This document shows, in pieces, positions 8,472-15,141 of a stretch of 29,596 bases of DNA; positions within the stretch are counted from its first letter, which is position 1, and the number at the start of each line of letters is the position of its first letter. The stretch comes from a virus. The translations under genes and the position numbers were made by a program. The notes below the pieces were generated by a model, which ran no database searches, was not told the DNA's origin, and saw only the letters and a program-made list of their open reading frames with translations. Location of the stretch: IMG/VR virus record IMGVR_UViG_3300034524_000026, positions 1 to 29,596 of that record; one strand, written 5' to 3'.

Positions 8472-8810
8472 CTATTGTTTCTGCATTAAGCCAGTCTGAG
8501 CCAATGTCAGCATTGGTTTCAATAGTTTCTTGAGACCTAAAAAATTTACGTCAATAAAGGCCTCCAACAAAGCTTCAATTTCGCTCATGTAGGCATTTTT
8601 TATATCATCTTTTGTAAGTTCAGGAAAGATTATCGGTAATTTTTTATAAAGCAAATCAAAATCTAAATCACTGAATTCTTTGAAATCAATATTGGCTATC
8701 TTGCCCTTGCTAGATGGAAAAAGTTCGGTAATTAGTTTTTCTAATTCCCCTATTCTCTTTTCCTCAACCCTAATTTCTTTTCCCGCAAAAGATACAACTT
8801 TATTGCGCAT
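8472..8810 (-). CDS. Tail assembly chaperone, G part
   Basis: A 112-residue, helix-rich soluble protein directly after the tail tube genes, the standard position of the G chaperone that coats the tape measure protein during tail assembly. AGAGGAGGG lies before ATG 8810, and the start overlaps the previous gene by 11 bases. Near the 3' end, codons 88-91 contain a run of A and T bases that forms canonical slippery heptamers. Ribosomes that slip there continue into the downstream frame, the others end at 8472. Confidence 0.82.
   Translation of the reverse strand: MRNKVVSFAGKEIRVEEKRIGELEKLITELFPSSKGKIANIDFKEFSDLDFDLLYKKLPIIFPELTKDDIKNAYMSEIEALLEAFIDVNFLGLKKLLKPMLTLAQTGLMQKQ
8538..8547 (-). other. 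Programmed -1 ribosomal frameshift site (G/GT)
   Basis: Read on the - strand in the frame of the G gene, the codons are GTA AAT TTT TTA. This gives two overlapping X XXY YYZ heptamers: A AAT TTT (8547-8541) and T TTT TTA (8544-8538). After slippage at the second, the next codon starts at 8538 and reads RSQETIET onward with no stop until 8130. Frame arithmetic agrees: G codons start at positions equal to 2 mod 3, the GT frame at 0 mod 3, a -1 change. Confidence 0.85.
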
Positions 8811-9234
8811 GTTTACCCTCCTCTTTAATTACTTTAATCGGTCCTAAACCTGTGAAAGTAATTTCTGCCTTGTTAATTTTATTTGTACTTCCCTCTAAAT
8901 TAGTCGGGATTTCTACATAACCTTCTATGCAATCTAGTTTACTTCCAGAAGAGATAAACAGTCTTATAAAAGCTATTCTGCCTTTGTTTTTAAAAAATGT
9001 TTCACTACCCCAAAAAGCTTCTGCTGTTATTCTCCAGCCTGTAATAAAGTTGTGCTCTTCTGGCATTTCATTGCTAATTCCATTACTAAAAGTTAGTGTA
9101 GATTGATTATCGACCTCTACCTCCCACAAAAAAACTACGCCTTCTTGTGTCATGTCAATGTCATCTGGTTCTTTTTCTAAAGAGGCAGGAGCAGCCTTTA
9201 AAATGTAGACTGCTCCTATTTTCCCTTTTACCAT
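8800..9234 (-). CDS. Tail protein, possible second tail-tube-like protein
   Basis: A 144-residue protein between the major tail protein and the tail chaperones. Its N-terminus (GKIGAVYILKAAP) resembles that of the neighbour (GYGGAVYVKPAG), and both end with a beta-rich domain (NKINKAEITFTGLGP here), so it may be a diverged paralogue of the tube protein or a tail decoration protein. It lacks the IDVTNFDSNGW hallmark of its neighbour. RBS AGGGGA precedes ATG 9234. Tail membership is secure by position; the precise role is uncertain. Confidence 0.65.
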   Translation of the reverse strand: MVKGKIGAVYILKAAPASLEKEPDDIDMTQEGVVFLWEVEVDNQSTLTFSNGISNEMPEEHNFITGWRITAEAFWGSETFFKNKGRIAFIRLFISSGSKLDCIEGYVEIPTNLEGSTNKINKAEITFTGLGPIKVIKEEGKHAQ

Positions 9235-9244
9235 ATTAAATCCC

Positions 9245-9673
9245 CTATACTGCTGTAGATGGTGCTGTAGCTAATCCTTCTACATTTGGCTTGCCACTAC
9301 CCTTAAAATCAAAAGAAATGCTAACTTTGTCGTCTACAGGAGTATCAATATTAGCACTTAATTTGGCTTTGCCACTGAATTTCACTGCGTTATTAACATG
9401 TAGTTCAATTTCAACTAAAGTTTTATTTAGTATTGCATTAATAATAGCTACCTGCCCACCGACATCGTCTGGATTAAAATTGCCTTCAAAACTACCATCC
9501 CATTCTCCTAAGCCATTGATAAATTCTTTCCACCCATTACTATCAAAATTTGTTACGTCTATTTCATCTACATTTATATTTAATGACCATTTCGCTATTT
9601 CTAATACTTTCGTTGATGTCGTCGCCCCTGCTGGTTTAACATAAACAGCACCGCCATAACCTACAATTGCCAA
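9245..9673 (-). CDS. Major tail (tube) protein
   Basis: About 142 residues. The motif pattern W-SLNINVDEIDVTNFDSNGWKEF followed by GLGEWDGSFEGNF and a C-terminal beta strand (KVSISFDFKGSG) is characteristic of siphophage tail tube subunits. It forms the stacked hexameric rings of the tail. The TTG at 9673 is chosen because AAGGAGG ends 9 bases upstream; the in-frame TTG at 9682 touches that element. The start lies next to the stop of the tail terminator gene, in normal head-tail gene order. Confidence 0.85.
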   Translation of the reverse strand: MAIVGYGGAVYVKPAGATTSTKVLEIAKWSLNINVDEIDVTNFDSNGWKEFINGLGEWDGSFEGNFNPDDVGGQVAIINAILNKTLVEIELHVNNAVKFSGKAKLSANIDTPVDDKVSISFDFKGSGKPNVEGLATAPSTAV

Positions 9674-9674
9674 T

Positions 9675-10055
9675 TTAACCAACCTCCTTAATCACTCTAA
9701 AATTTACAACAAAAATAGCCCTCCCGTTTTTATCTCGCTCAAGAAAGAAAGGGCTTTGCTTCGCCTGAATAAGTAAATATCTTACGTTGTTTATGACCTG
9801 TTCTGATACACCGTGTAAAACCCGTACTGTCTGCTCAATCTTTTGCCTGCCCGCAGGATAACTCTTGTTTCTGACTAAAACCTGCAAGCCCGGATATTCT
9901 AAGTTTGCATCTGTTAAATCCTGCGGTTCACCTGCGTATTCAAACAATGCGATACAATTATCCGGACTTACTGGCAGCTGCCCCTTGAATATGTCCGTGC
10001 CAACTACACCAACACCTTGCTGCTGCAGATACAAGGCAATATCATCTAGCAGCAC
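9675..10055 (-). CDS. Tail terminator / minor capsid protein (Minor_capsid_3-like)
   Basis: About 126 residues. LLDDIALYLQQQGVG, NCIALFEYAGEPQ, PGLQVLVRNKSYPAGRQK match the family annotated as phage minor capsid protein 3, which structurally corresponds to tail terminators that cap the tube. GTG 10055 is chosen because GGGGAGGG lies upstream and homologues start close to LLDDI; an ATG at 10085 inside the previous gene lacks a ribosome binding site. It lies between the HK97 gp10-like protein and the tail tube gene, as expected. Confidence 0.78.
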   Translation of the reverse strand: MLLDDIALYLQQQGVGVVGTDIFKGQLPVSPDNCIALFEYAGEPQDLTDANLEYPGLQVLVRNKSYPAGRQKIEQTVRVLHGVSEQVINNVRYLLIQAKQSPFFLERDKNGRAIFVVNFRVIKEVG

Positions 10056-10074
10056 ATCGGCATCACCCTCCCCT

Positions 10075-10443
10075 TTACCGCTCATTTTTTAATGCTCGTT
10101 TAACAGCATTTTTGATAAATTTTTCGTATCGTGCCTTATTTTCATTAAATGGGTCTTCCAAATATTTTGCCTTGCCTCCCTTTGGATGATTAAAATCCAG
10201 CCTCTCATGCTGTACTATTGCATAAGGCAGGTCATACCCAACAGAATGATAAACTTCAGCACCCTCATGCTTGAGCGGGCTAACAGAACAGTTGCTTCTT
10301 AAATCGCCTGTATCGATTGGAGCTTGATTGGCGCTTTTCCCTTGCAAATCTGCAGCGCATTTCTGGAGTGCTCCCGCTCCTGCACCAAGTGCAACCTTTA
10401 TCGCTTCATCTCCTCGCCATTTCAAGATATATCCCTTGGCCAT
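10075..10443 (-). CDS. HK97 gp10-like tail completion / minor capsid protein 2
   Basis: A 122-residue protein with the family signature APIDTGDLRSNCSVSP, then SVGYDLPYAIVQHERLDFNHP and GKAKYLEDPFNENKARY. Proteins of this type join the head to the tail. Its ATG overlaps the stop of the upstream head-closure gene, preceded by GAGGTGG. No membrane segments. Confidence 0.8.
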   Translation of the reverse strand: MAKGYILKWRGDEAIKVALGAGAGALQKCAADLQGKSANQAPIDTGDLRSNCSVSPLKHEGAEVYHSVGYDLPYAIVQHERLDFNHPKGGKAKYLEDPFNENKARYEKFIKNAVKRALKNER

Positions 10444-10736
10444 TATAAAGCCACCTCGTAATAAACAATATTGCCGTCAAGGTCTACAATCTCGCTGACG
10501 GCAATAACTGTATATTCTATACCTTTATATTCAACTTTATCATCTGGACCTATCGGTTCAATACAATACATTCTTGCTTCTGACACTACTTCATTACCTT
10601 GTTTATCTCTAACAAGCCTTCGTTTCATTTCAAACCTACATGGTATATTTTTTGTGCTTACAATCGGTTCTCCATATTCGTTATAACCAGTTGTAGATTT
10701 TAATACTGCAGTTTGATTTAAATAATCTTTTATCAT
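10443..10736 (-). CDS. Head closure protein / minor capsid protein 1
   Basis: A 97-residue, beta-rich protein: AVLKSTTGYNEYGEPIVSTK, IPCRFEMKRRLVRDKQGNEVV and a C-terminal YKGIEYTVIAVSEIVDLDGN. This is the pattern of the small stopper or head-closure proteins annotated as minor capsid protein 1. GGTGGTGATTAA before the ATG supplies the ribosome binding site, and the stop overlaps the next ATG. Confidence 0.78.
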   Translation of the reverse strand: MIKDYLNQTAVLKSTTGYNEYGEPIVSTKNIPCRFEMKRRLVRDKQGNEVVSEARMYCIEPIGPDDKVEYKGIEYTVIAVSEIVDLDGNIVYYEVAL

Positions 10737-10764
10737 TTAATCACCACCAATAAAAAAGAGCAAT

Positions 10765-11271
10765 CTAAATAATAGCGACTGCCCCTGCAATATAAGGCTT
10801 TAACAATTCATAAGCTTCCTTACTGTATAATTTGCCAAGTCCTTTGTATTCTTCGCTTACATTTCCGAAGTCCACTTGCACTACGTTTTGTTCCTGCAGC
10901 TTTGCCCTTGTGCTATTGCCATACTTGAGCAATGCAAGTGCTTCTTCACATTGTGCAGCCTTCACTTCTTCTGGGACTTTATCCTGCACAATATAAGCAA
11001 GCGTATAATCAAAGTTAAATTGTCTTTCTCGTGGATATAGTGGCATCCCTACCGCTGGCAAAGCTCTTGGAAACTGCAATACCTGCGTATCTGGGTCCGC
11101 TTTAATTCCCTTGAATTGCAGTCGTTCAATCCTTCTACATGCCGTTAAGAGTGCTTTTTCTTTCGTTGCTGTGTCTGCGTTGTCCCACTCATCTGTGTAA
11201 AGTCGTTCTGAGAAATATTGCTCGGCTTCGTCGATTGTGACATAGCTGTTGATTCCGACTTGGATTGCCAT
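10765..11271 (-). CDS. Head-tail connector (adaptor) protein, DnaT-like
   Basis: A 168-residue helical protein: SYVTIDEAEQYFSERL, then KEKALLTACRRIERLQFKG, VLQFPRALP and EVKAAQCEEALALLKYG. This order is typical of the head-tail adaptor that follows the major capsid gene in Firmicute phages, often annotated 'DnaT-like ssDNA-binding'; an adaptor role is more likely here. GGAGG lies 10 bases before ATG 11271. The first 127 bases overlap the previous gene in another frame. Confidence 0.75.
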   Translation of the reverse strand: MAIQVGINSYVTIDEAEQYFSERLYTDEWDNADTATKEKALLTACRRIERLQFKGIKADPDTQVLQFPRALPAVGMPLYPRERQFNFDYTLAYIVQDKVPEEVKAAQCEEALALLKYGNSTRAKLQEQNVVQVDFGNVSEEYKGLGKLYSKEAYELLKPYIAGAVAII

Positions 11272-11414
11272 ACAGGATCATCCTCCACTTTATAGCCATT
11301 CTCCTTAAACCACATGAGCAGCCATCTATCTTCTGTTTCTCCCGTGCCATTTACAAAGGATACACCGGCCACAACACCAGTGTATCCTTTGTTAGGTGCA
11401 AAAACCTTAGCCAT
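11145..11414 (-). CDS. Small head protein with overprinted C-terminus
   Basis: The first ~47 residues (KGYTGVVAGVSFVNGTGET, LLMWFKENGYKVED) match a conserved short phage protein usually found right after the major capsid gene; its role is not established. Start ATG 11414 overlaps the capsid stop and has AAAGGTGA upstream. The remaining ~42 residues are Ser/Thr/Gln-rich and low-complexity because the frame continues 127 bases into the adaptor gene. I trust the N-terminal part; the tail is probably a by-product of a lost stop codon. Confidence 0.65.
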   Translation of the reverse strand: MAKVFAPNKGYTGVVAGVSFVNGTGETEDRWLLMWFKENGYKVEDDPVWQSKSESTAMSQSTKPSNISQNDFTQMSGTTQTQQRKKKHS

Positions 11415-12406
11415 TATTTCACCTTTATATTTCTTAATACTCCGGCTGCTCTTGTGGCTTTCAAAGCGACGGCCGCAATCATTTCGACTTCACCTTTCTT
11501 GACAGCGCCCGGTTGATTGAAATCAGGAAGATACGTCTTTATTATTTTGTTTCCTGTCACAGTTACACCATGAAAACCGTCTAATCCTAACCTTACAGCA
11601 TATAAATCTGTAAGCCCTGTTACAACATTTACTCCATCTGGTGCCCTTGTATCTACGATTGGGACTACTGGTACAGTAGTTCCAACGTCATTTACATAAT
11701 ATCCTAAATCAACTAATGGTATACCATCATAAGCATCAACTTTTCTTCCAAATGCATCTTCTGATTGGGTAAGGTATCCTGCTCTTCTTGCTACCGCTTT
11801 TATTTTTGCAATCAGTTTTGAATTACCCATCAACATGGATGGTTTACCATCAAGCTCGGACAGAAACTCATCTAGCATATCTAAAAATAGCTTGTAGTTA
11901 GTATCTATAGCATTAGATGTAGATAAATCAATATAGTTATTTACATTGAATTCAGTAGAGCTACCCACAAGAGCTTTATTTAAACCATCAAAGGCATTTG
12001 CATCTACAGCAGAGTCGCCATTCACTACAGTATAGTGGAATAAGTTAGTTGCAGCGATAATTTTCTGTTGTAATTGAAATTTTACCTCATCTATTGCACC
12101 AGAAGTATCTGCGATAACTCTATCTATTTCAAAAGCACCACCAAAGATTTTTAGTGTTACAGTATACATTTTTCTTACAGCTTCTTGCGTGGTATATTCA
12201 GTGTTTATTGCTCTAAATCCAGCTTTTGCAGGTGTTTTAAGTCTCATATATCCATAAGTAAGTGTGCTACCACCAGTTCCAGGGCTCACGGCGTCATCAA
12301 AAATCATCTGGTCTAATAATAAAGAGCTTCTTCTAAATTCGTCAATTACCATTTGGTCTACTTTATCAGCCATTCCAACTTTCGCTTGCGCTAATGTCAA
12401 TGCCAT
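11414..12406 (-). CDS. Major capsid protein (HK97 fold)
   Basis: A 330-residue protein after the scaffold gene. An N-terminal helix (MADKVDQMVIDEFRRSSLLL), a E-loop-like segment (GGSTLTYGYMRLKTP, FRAINTEYTTQEA), a P-domain with DELSSEL-like helix (DMLDEFLSELDGKPSMLMG), and a beta-hinge A-domain end (AVRLGLDGFHGVTV, MIAAVALKATRAAGVLRNI) are the pattern of HK97-type capsid subunits of SPP1-like phages. AGGAGGTTG lies before ATG 12406. No N-terminal protease-cleaved delta domain is present; a separate scaffold gene fits that. Confidence 0.88.
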   Translation of the reverse strand: MALTLAQAKVGMADKVDQMVIDEFRRSSLLLDQMIFDDAVSPGTGGSTLTYGYMRLKTPAKAGFRAINTEYTTQEAVRKMYTVTLKIFGGAFEIDRVIADTSGAIDEVKFQLQQKIIAATNLFHYTVVNGDSAVDANAFDGLNKALVGSSTEFNVNNYIDLSTSNAIDTNYKLFLDMLDEFLSELDGKPSMLMGNSKLIAKIKAVARRAGYLTQSEDAFGRKVDAYDGIPLVDLGYYVNDVGTTVPVVPIVDTRAPDGVNVVTGLTDLYAVRLGLDGFHGVTVTGNKIIKTYLPDFNQPGAVKKGEVEMIAAVALKATRAAGVLRNIKVK

Positions 12407-12420
12407 ACTAATTCAACCTC

Positions 12421-12969
12421 CTATTTCTTGTAATATAATCTCAAAGCATCATCTAAAGTTTTAATTTCATCAAAATTATTCTTTTGCGAGGGATTTGTCC
12501 CACTGCCTATTTTGCTAGGCTGGATATTAAGAAGCTTTTTTAGTTCTTCTACATCTTGTCTTATTTCTTCTTCTGTTGTTCCAAAAATGCGATTTGCCCA
12601 AGATTTAGGGAGTCCCATTTCGTCTAAAATTCTCAATTTTGTTGCTTCAAGCCTAGCCTCTGCAGCTTCTCTTTCTTTTTCTAAGAGCTGTCTTTCATAT
12701 TCAGCTAATTTAGCTTGCAGTTTCTCCTGTTCTGTCATTTGAGACTCCTTTATCTTTTGTAATTCCTCAGCAGCCTTTTTAAACTGCTCATAATCCTTGT
12801 ATTTTTCTCTTTCTCTTTTAAGCCTCTCTGCAATGATTTTTTCAAGCTCTTCCTGCGTAAAAGTTTTTTGCTGCTGAGTAACATTATCCGCTGTTTGATT
12901 AGTATCATGAGCGCCCTGCCCAGCGTCAGCAGGATTGCCTTGTATTGTTTTATTCATATCATCAACCAT
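12421..12969 (-). CDS. Capsid scaffolding protein (DUF4355-like)
   Basis: A 182-residue, highly charged protein. After a Gln/Asn-rich disordered start comes FTQEELEKIIAERLKRE, a long coiled coil (about residues 37-120), then LPKSWANRIFGTTEEE and a basic C-terminal helix (LDDALRLYYKK) expected to bind capsid subunits. This is the DUF4355 scaffold architecture. AAAGGAGG lies 8 bases before ATG 12969; it directly precedes the major capsid gene. It guides procapsid assembly and leaves the mature head. Confidence 0.85.
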   Translation of the reverse strand: MVDDMNKTIQGNPADAGQGAHDTNQTADNVTQQQKTFTQEELEKIIAERLKREREKYKDYEQFKKAAEELQKIKESQMTEQEKLQAKLAEYERQLLEKEREAAEARLEATKLRILDEMGLPKSWANRIFGTTEEEIRQDVEELKKLLNIQPSKIGSGTNPSQKNNFDEIKTLDDALRLYYKK

Positions 12970-13029
12970 TATCTTTACCTCCTTTTATTCCAGCGATTAA
13001 CCGCTCGCTGTCAGCGTAAGTTTTTATGC

Positions 13030-13058
13030 AAAAATAAAAGCACTCTTGATTGAGTGCT
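13030..13058 (-). terminator. Intrinsic terminator before the scaffold gene
   Basis: On the - strand AGCACTC, loop AATCAA, GAGTGCT, then TTTTATTTTTG. It begins 3 bases past the stop of the 13061 gene, so late transcription must read through it, or scaffold and capsid need their own promoter. Confidence 0.7.
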
Positions 13059-13060
13059 TA

Positions 13061-13408
13061 TCAGCTATTTTGTTTTGGCTTCATGCCTGCAAGTTTGAGT
13101 ATGCTCTCAGGTGGCTCTTCATCAAGCATATTGCGGTATAAACTCACAAGCTTTTTAGCTGCTTTGCGTTTTTCTTCCATTGGTGCATCTACGCCTCCAC
13201 GAGCTCCAGCCAAAGCTGCAGCTGCTGCATGAATGCCATTTCTGTTTAAAGTACCATCAGGTTCACGGACTGGCAGTTTACACTGCTCCTTACTTGTATA
13301 TTCGCTTTTCGGCACAAGATGTATCAAACAAGCATTCCACCATTGTTCTTTATCATAGTCACTTTCACTAAAATTGCTCCATTGCTTATTAGACACCTTC
13401 TCAGCCAC
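13061..13408 (-). CDS. Phage head-module protein with a conserved Ala-rich domain
   Basis: A 115-residue protein. The GTG at 13408 is chosen because AAGGAGGTGA sits 7 bases upstream; an ATG at 13456 would lie inside a terminator hairpin. The body (WSNFSESDYDKEQWWNACLI, then KLPVREPDGTLNRNGIHA, AAAALAGARGGVDAP, AAKKLVSLYRNML) is a conserved phage domain I have seen near or fused to prohead proteases and other head proteins; its activity is unknown and no protease triad is visible. It lies between the MuF/immunity pair and the scaffold gene and is bracketed by a terminator on each side. Confidence 0.65.
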   Translation of the reverse strand: MAEKVSNKQWSNFSESDYDKEQWWNACLIHLVPKSEYTSKEQCKLPVREPDGTLNRNGIHAAAAALAGARGGVDAPMEEKRKAAKKLVSLYRNMLDEEPPESILKLAGMKPKQNS

Positions 13409-13437
13409 TTGGTACTCACCTCCTTGTAAGAAGGCAT

Positions 13438-13472
13438 AAAAATACCGCCCTGGCATATCGTGCCTTGGCGGT
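13438..13472 (-). terminator. Intrinsic terminator after the immunity-like gene
   Basis: On the - strand ACCGCCAAGGCA (13472-13461), loop CGATA, TGCCAGGGCGGT (13455-13444), two mismatches in a 12-bp stem, then ATTTTTAT. It lies 16 bases past the stop of the 13488 gene and before the RBS of the 13408 gene. Confidence 0.65.
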
Positions 13473-13487
13473 TACTCTTGACGGTTA

Positions 13488-13742
13488 CTAATGAGCTATT
13501 ACCTCAAGCTCAGTTACAATATCCTTAATCGGCTTTCCGTCCAGTTTGAAATTATTAATAAAGTCATCAATTCCGTTAAATGTTTGCTCCGTCTCTTGTT
13601 TAAAACTTTCTGCGATGTTTATTTTCTCGCCATCATAATCCAAAGAATATTCTTCCCCGTTATATTGGAATATTATCTCTCCAACATCGTCTATATCAGT
13701 TATAAATTCTTTAAGATTTTTGTATTTATCATAAGGCATCAT
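13488..13742 (-). CDS. Putative immunity protein for the MuF-linked toxin
   Basis: A small acidic protein of 84 residues (MMPYDKYKNLKEFITDIDD, GEIIFQYNGEEYSLDYDGE, FNNFKLDGKPIKDIVTELE in part). No membrane segment, no DNA-binding motif. Size, acidity and the pattern 'EIxFxYxGxxYS ... DGKxxKDI' resemble cytosolic immunity proteins encoded beside polymorphic toxins; the resemblance is from memory. Its ATG overlaps the stop of the MuF-toxin gene (ATGA), so the two are translationally coupled, and a terminator follows. The immunity role is inferred from arrangement. An alternative is a small head accessory protein. Confidence 0.6.
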   Translation of the reverse strand: MMPYDKYKNLKEFITDIDDVGEIIFQYNGEEYSLDYDGEKINIAESFKQETEQTFNGIDDFINNFKLDGKPIKDIVTELEVIAH

Positions 13743-15136
13743 ACATCATCACCATCCCATATATCCTTTATAAACTCTTTTTCCTGTTCTGTAGGCTTAC
13801 GCCATTTTTTCGACCGTTTGCCATCAATCCATTCATGTACATGTGGTACATCATGTGCCCATGGCTTATTATGGTCTGTAAGGTCAATATCTATTTCCGC
13901 ATTTCCTTTTTCATCGTAAAATCTCCTCTGAATTATTTTATTCAATTTGGGATTAATTAAGTCTATAACTGCATTAGGAAAAGCTTTTGTGCTTTTGTTT
14001 GCGGTACCTTTAATAGTAATTATACCACGTTCATCGTCAATTTTCACTATGTTGTTTATATTCAAATTTGCAAGGTATTTATCCAACTCATTCAAATAAT
14101 GTTTATCGATATTGTTTATCTTGTCACCTACTTTTTCATAGCTCTTTTTCAATTTTCCAGCAGCTTTTAGCCGTTCTATCAATGGAGCTTGCTCATTGTA
14201 AAGCACTTCCCTTGCTCTTCGCCTGATAGTCTGTATTGTTACCTTATCACGCATTTCTTTGTAGTCCTGCTTCTCTTTTTCGCTTCTCGGATCCTCGGTT
14301 AATGATGTATTACTATACTTTTCTGTTTCTTCAGCATTAGGGTCAAGTTCTCGCACATATGGCATTAATACATGTCTACAGTTCGGATGACGGGGAATAA
14401 CTACGCCATCTTCCCCATATTTCGGATATCTCTTATCTTTGCCTGAAAGGCTGTATACTTTGCCTTGAATTGGAGCACATAAATGACATGTCGGATAGTG
14501 TGTAGAAATTTTCACCAAATCAATATCGAATTCCTGGCAGGCATTAATTGTCGCAACTGTTGCTGCTTCTCTCGTTAGTGTCCTTGCAACCATTTCGGCA
14601 TAACTATCAAGTCGCCATTCTCTGCCTAACCTGTCTTTAAATCCTGTTAGCCCTTTACTAAGCAAGTCCTCCATCAAATTCTTTTTCATTTGCTGCCATG
14701 TCTCACCGCTAACATATTTCCTGCCTGCTGCTTCTAAACTTGCTTTTCTAAAATAATCATCAAATTTACGCCCCACAAATTGAGTTGCATCTCTAAGATT
14801 GTCATAAAGGTTTTGCGCTAATACATCTATAGCTCTCTGATGTATTTGACTAAAACTCGGATTTTGTATTGCCTCACCTTTTAATTGTTTAATAAATGCC
14901 ATTACTTCAACATAATTTTTCTGATATATTTTTGGTACATTTTCCTCAATCCACTTTGCAGCGTTTTGGTCCAACTGCTCTAAAATCTCAATAATCTGCT
15001 TCAATATGTCTTTGAAATACACTGTATTCTGCTTCTTTGCTTCTTTTTCCAATATGACCTTGAGCACATTCAAAAAGCCCTGCCGATAAAGTTCGACAAG
15101 GCTTTGTATTAGTTTTTCTTCATCAAAGTTAGGCAT
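13739..15136 (-). CDS. MuF-type minor head protein with putative C-terminal toxin domain
   Basis: A 465-residue protein after the portal gene. Residues ~1-265 match the minor head protein (SPP1 gp7/Mu F, Phage_min_cap2) family: helical N-terminus, the LDSYAEMVARTLTREA region (176-191), zinc-type ligands C217-x2-C220 and HPNCRH (250-255). A linker follows (about 266-330). Residues ~331-465 are not part of the usual protein: RRFYDEKGNAEIDIDLTDHN (404-423) and H428, PH 431-432, H434, W436 form an Asp/His-rich motif like those of polymorphic toxin nuclease tips. MuF proteins are injected with phage DNA, so the C-terminus may be delivered into the infected cell. MuF part is firm; toxin activity is inferred. 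Confidence 0.82.
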   Translation of the reverse strand: MPNFDEEKLIQSLVELYRQGFLNVLKVILEKEAKKQNTVYFKDILKQIIEILEQLDQNAAKWIEENVPKIYQKNYVEVMAFIKQLKGEAIQNPSFSQIHQRAIDVLAQNLYDNLRDATQFVGRKFDDYFRKASLEAAGRKYVSGETWQQMKKNLMEDLLSKGLTGFKDRLGREWRLDSYAEMVARTLTREAATVATINACQEFDIDLVKISTHYPTCHLCAPIQGKVYSLSGKDKRYPKYGEDGVVIPRHPNCRHVLMPYVRELDPNAEETEKYSNTSLTEDPRSEKEKQDYKEMRDKVTIQTIRRRAREVLYNEQAPLIERLKAAGKLKKSYEKVGDKINNIDKHYLNELDKYLANLNINNIVKIDDERGIITIKGTANKSTKAFPNAVIDLINPKLNKIIQRRFYDEKGNAEIDIDLTDHNKPWAHDVPHVHEWIDGKRSKKWRKPTEQEKEFIKDIWDGDDV

Positions 15137-15141
15137 TTATA

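Noticed and set aside
8120-8533. + strand open frame of 137 codons after the moron genes
   Set aside because: It mirrors the GT chaperone gene and starts within the end of the moron operon; the terminator at 8135 would stop its transcript.
13406-13456. Upstream ATG at 13456 as the start of the 13061 gene
   Set aside because: The first 16 codons would be encoded by the terminator hairpin region and by the RBS of the better GTG start at 13408.
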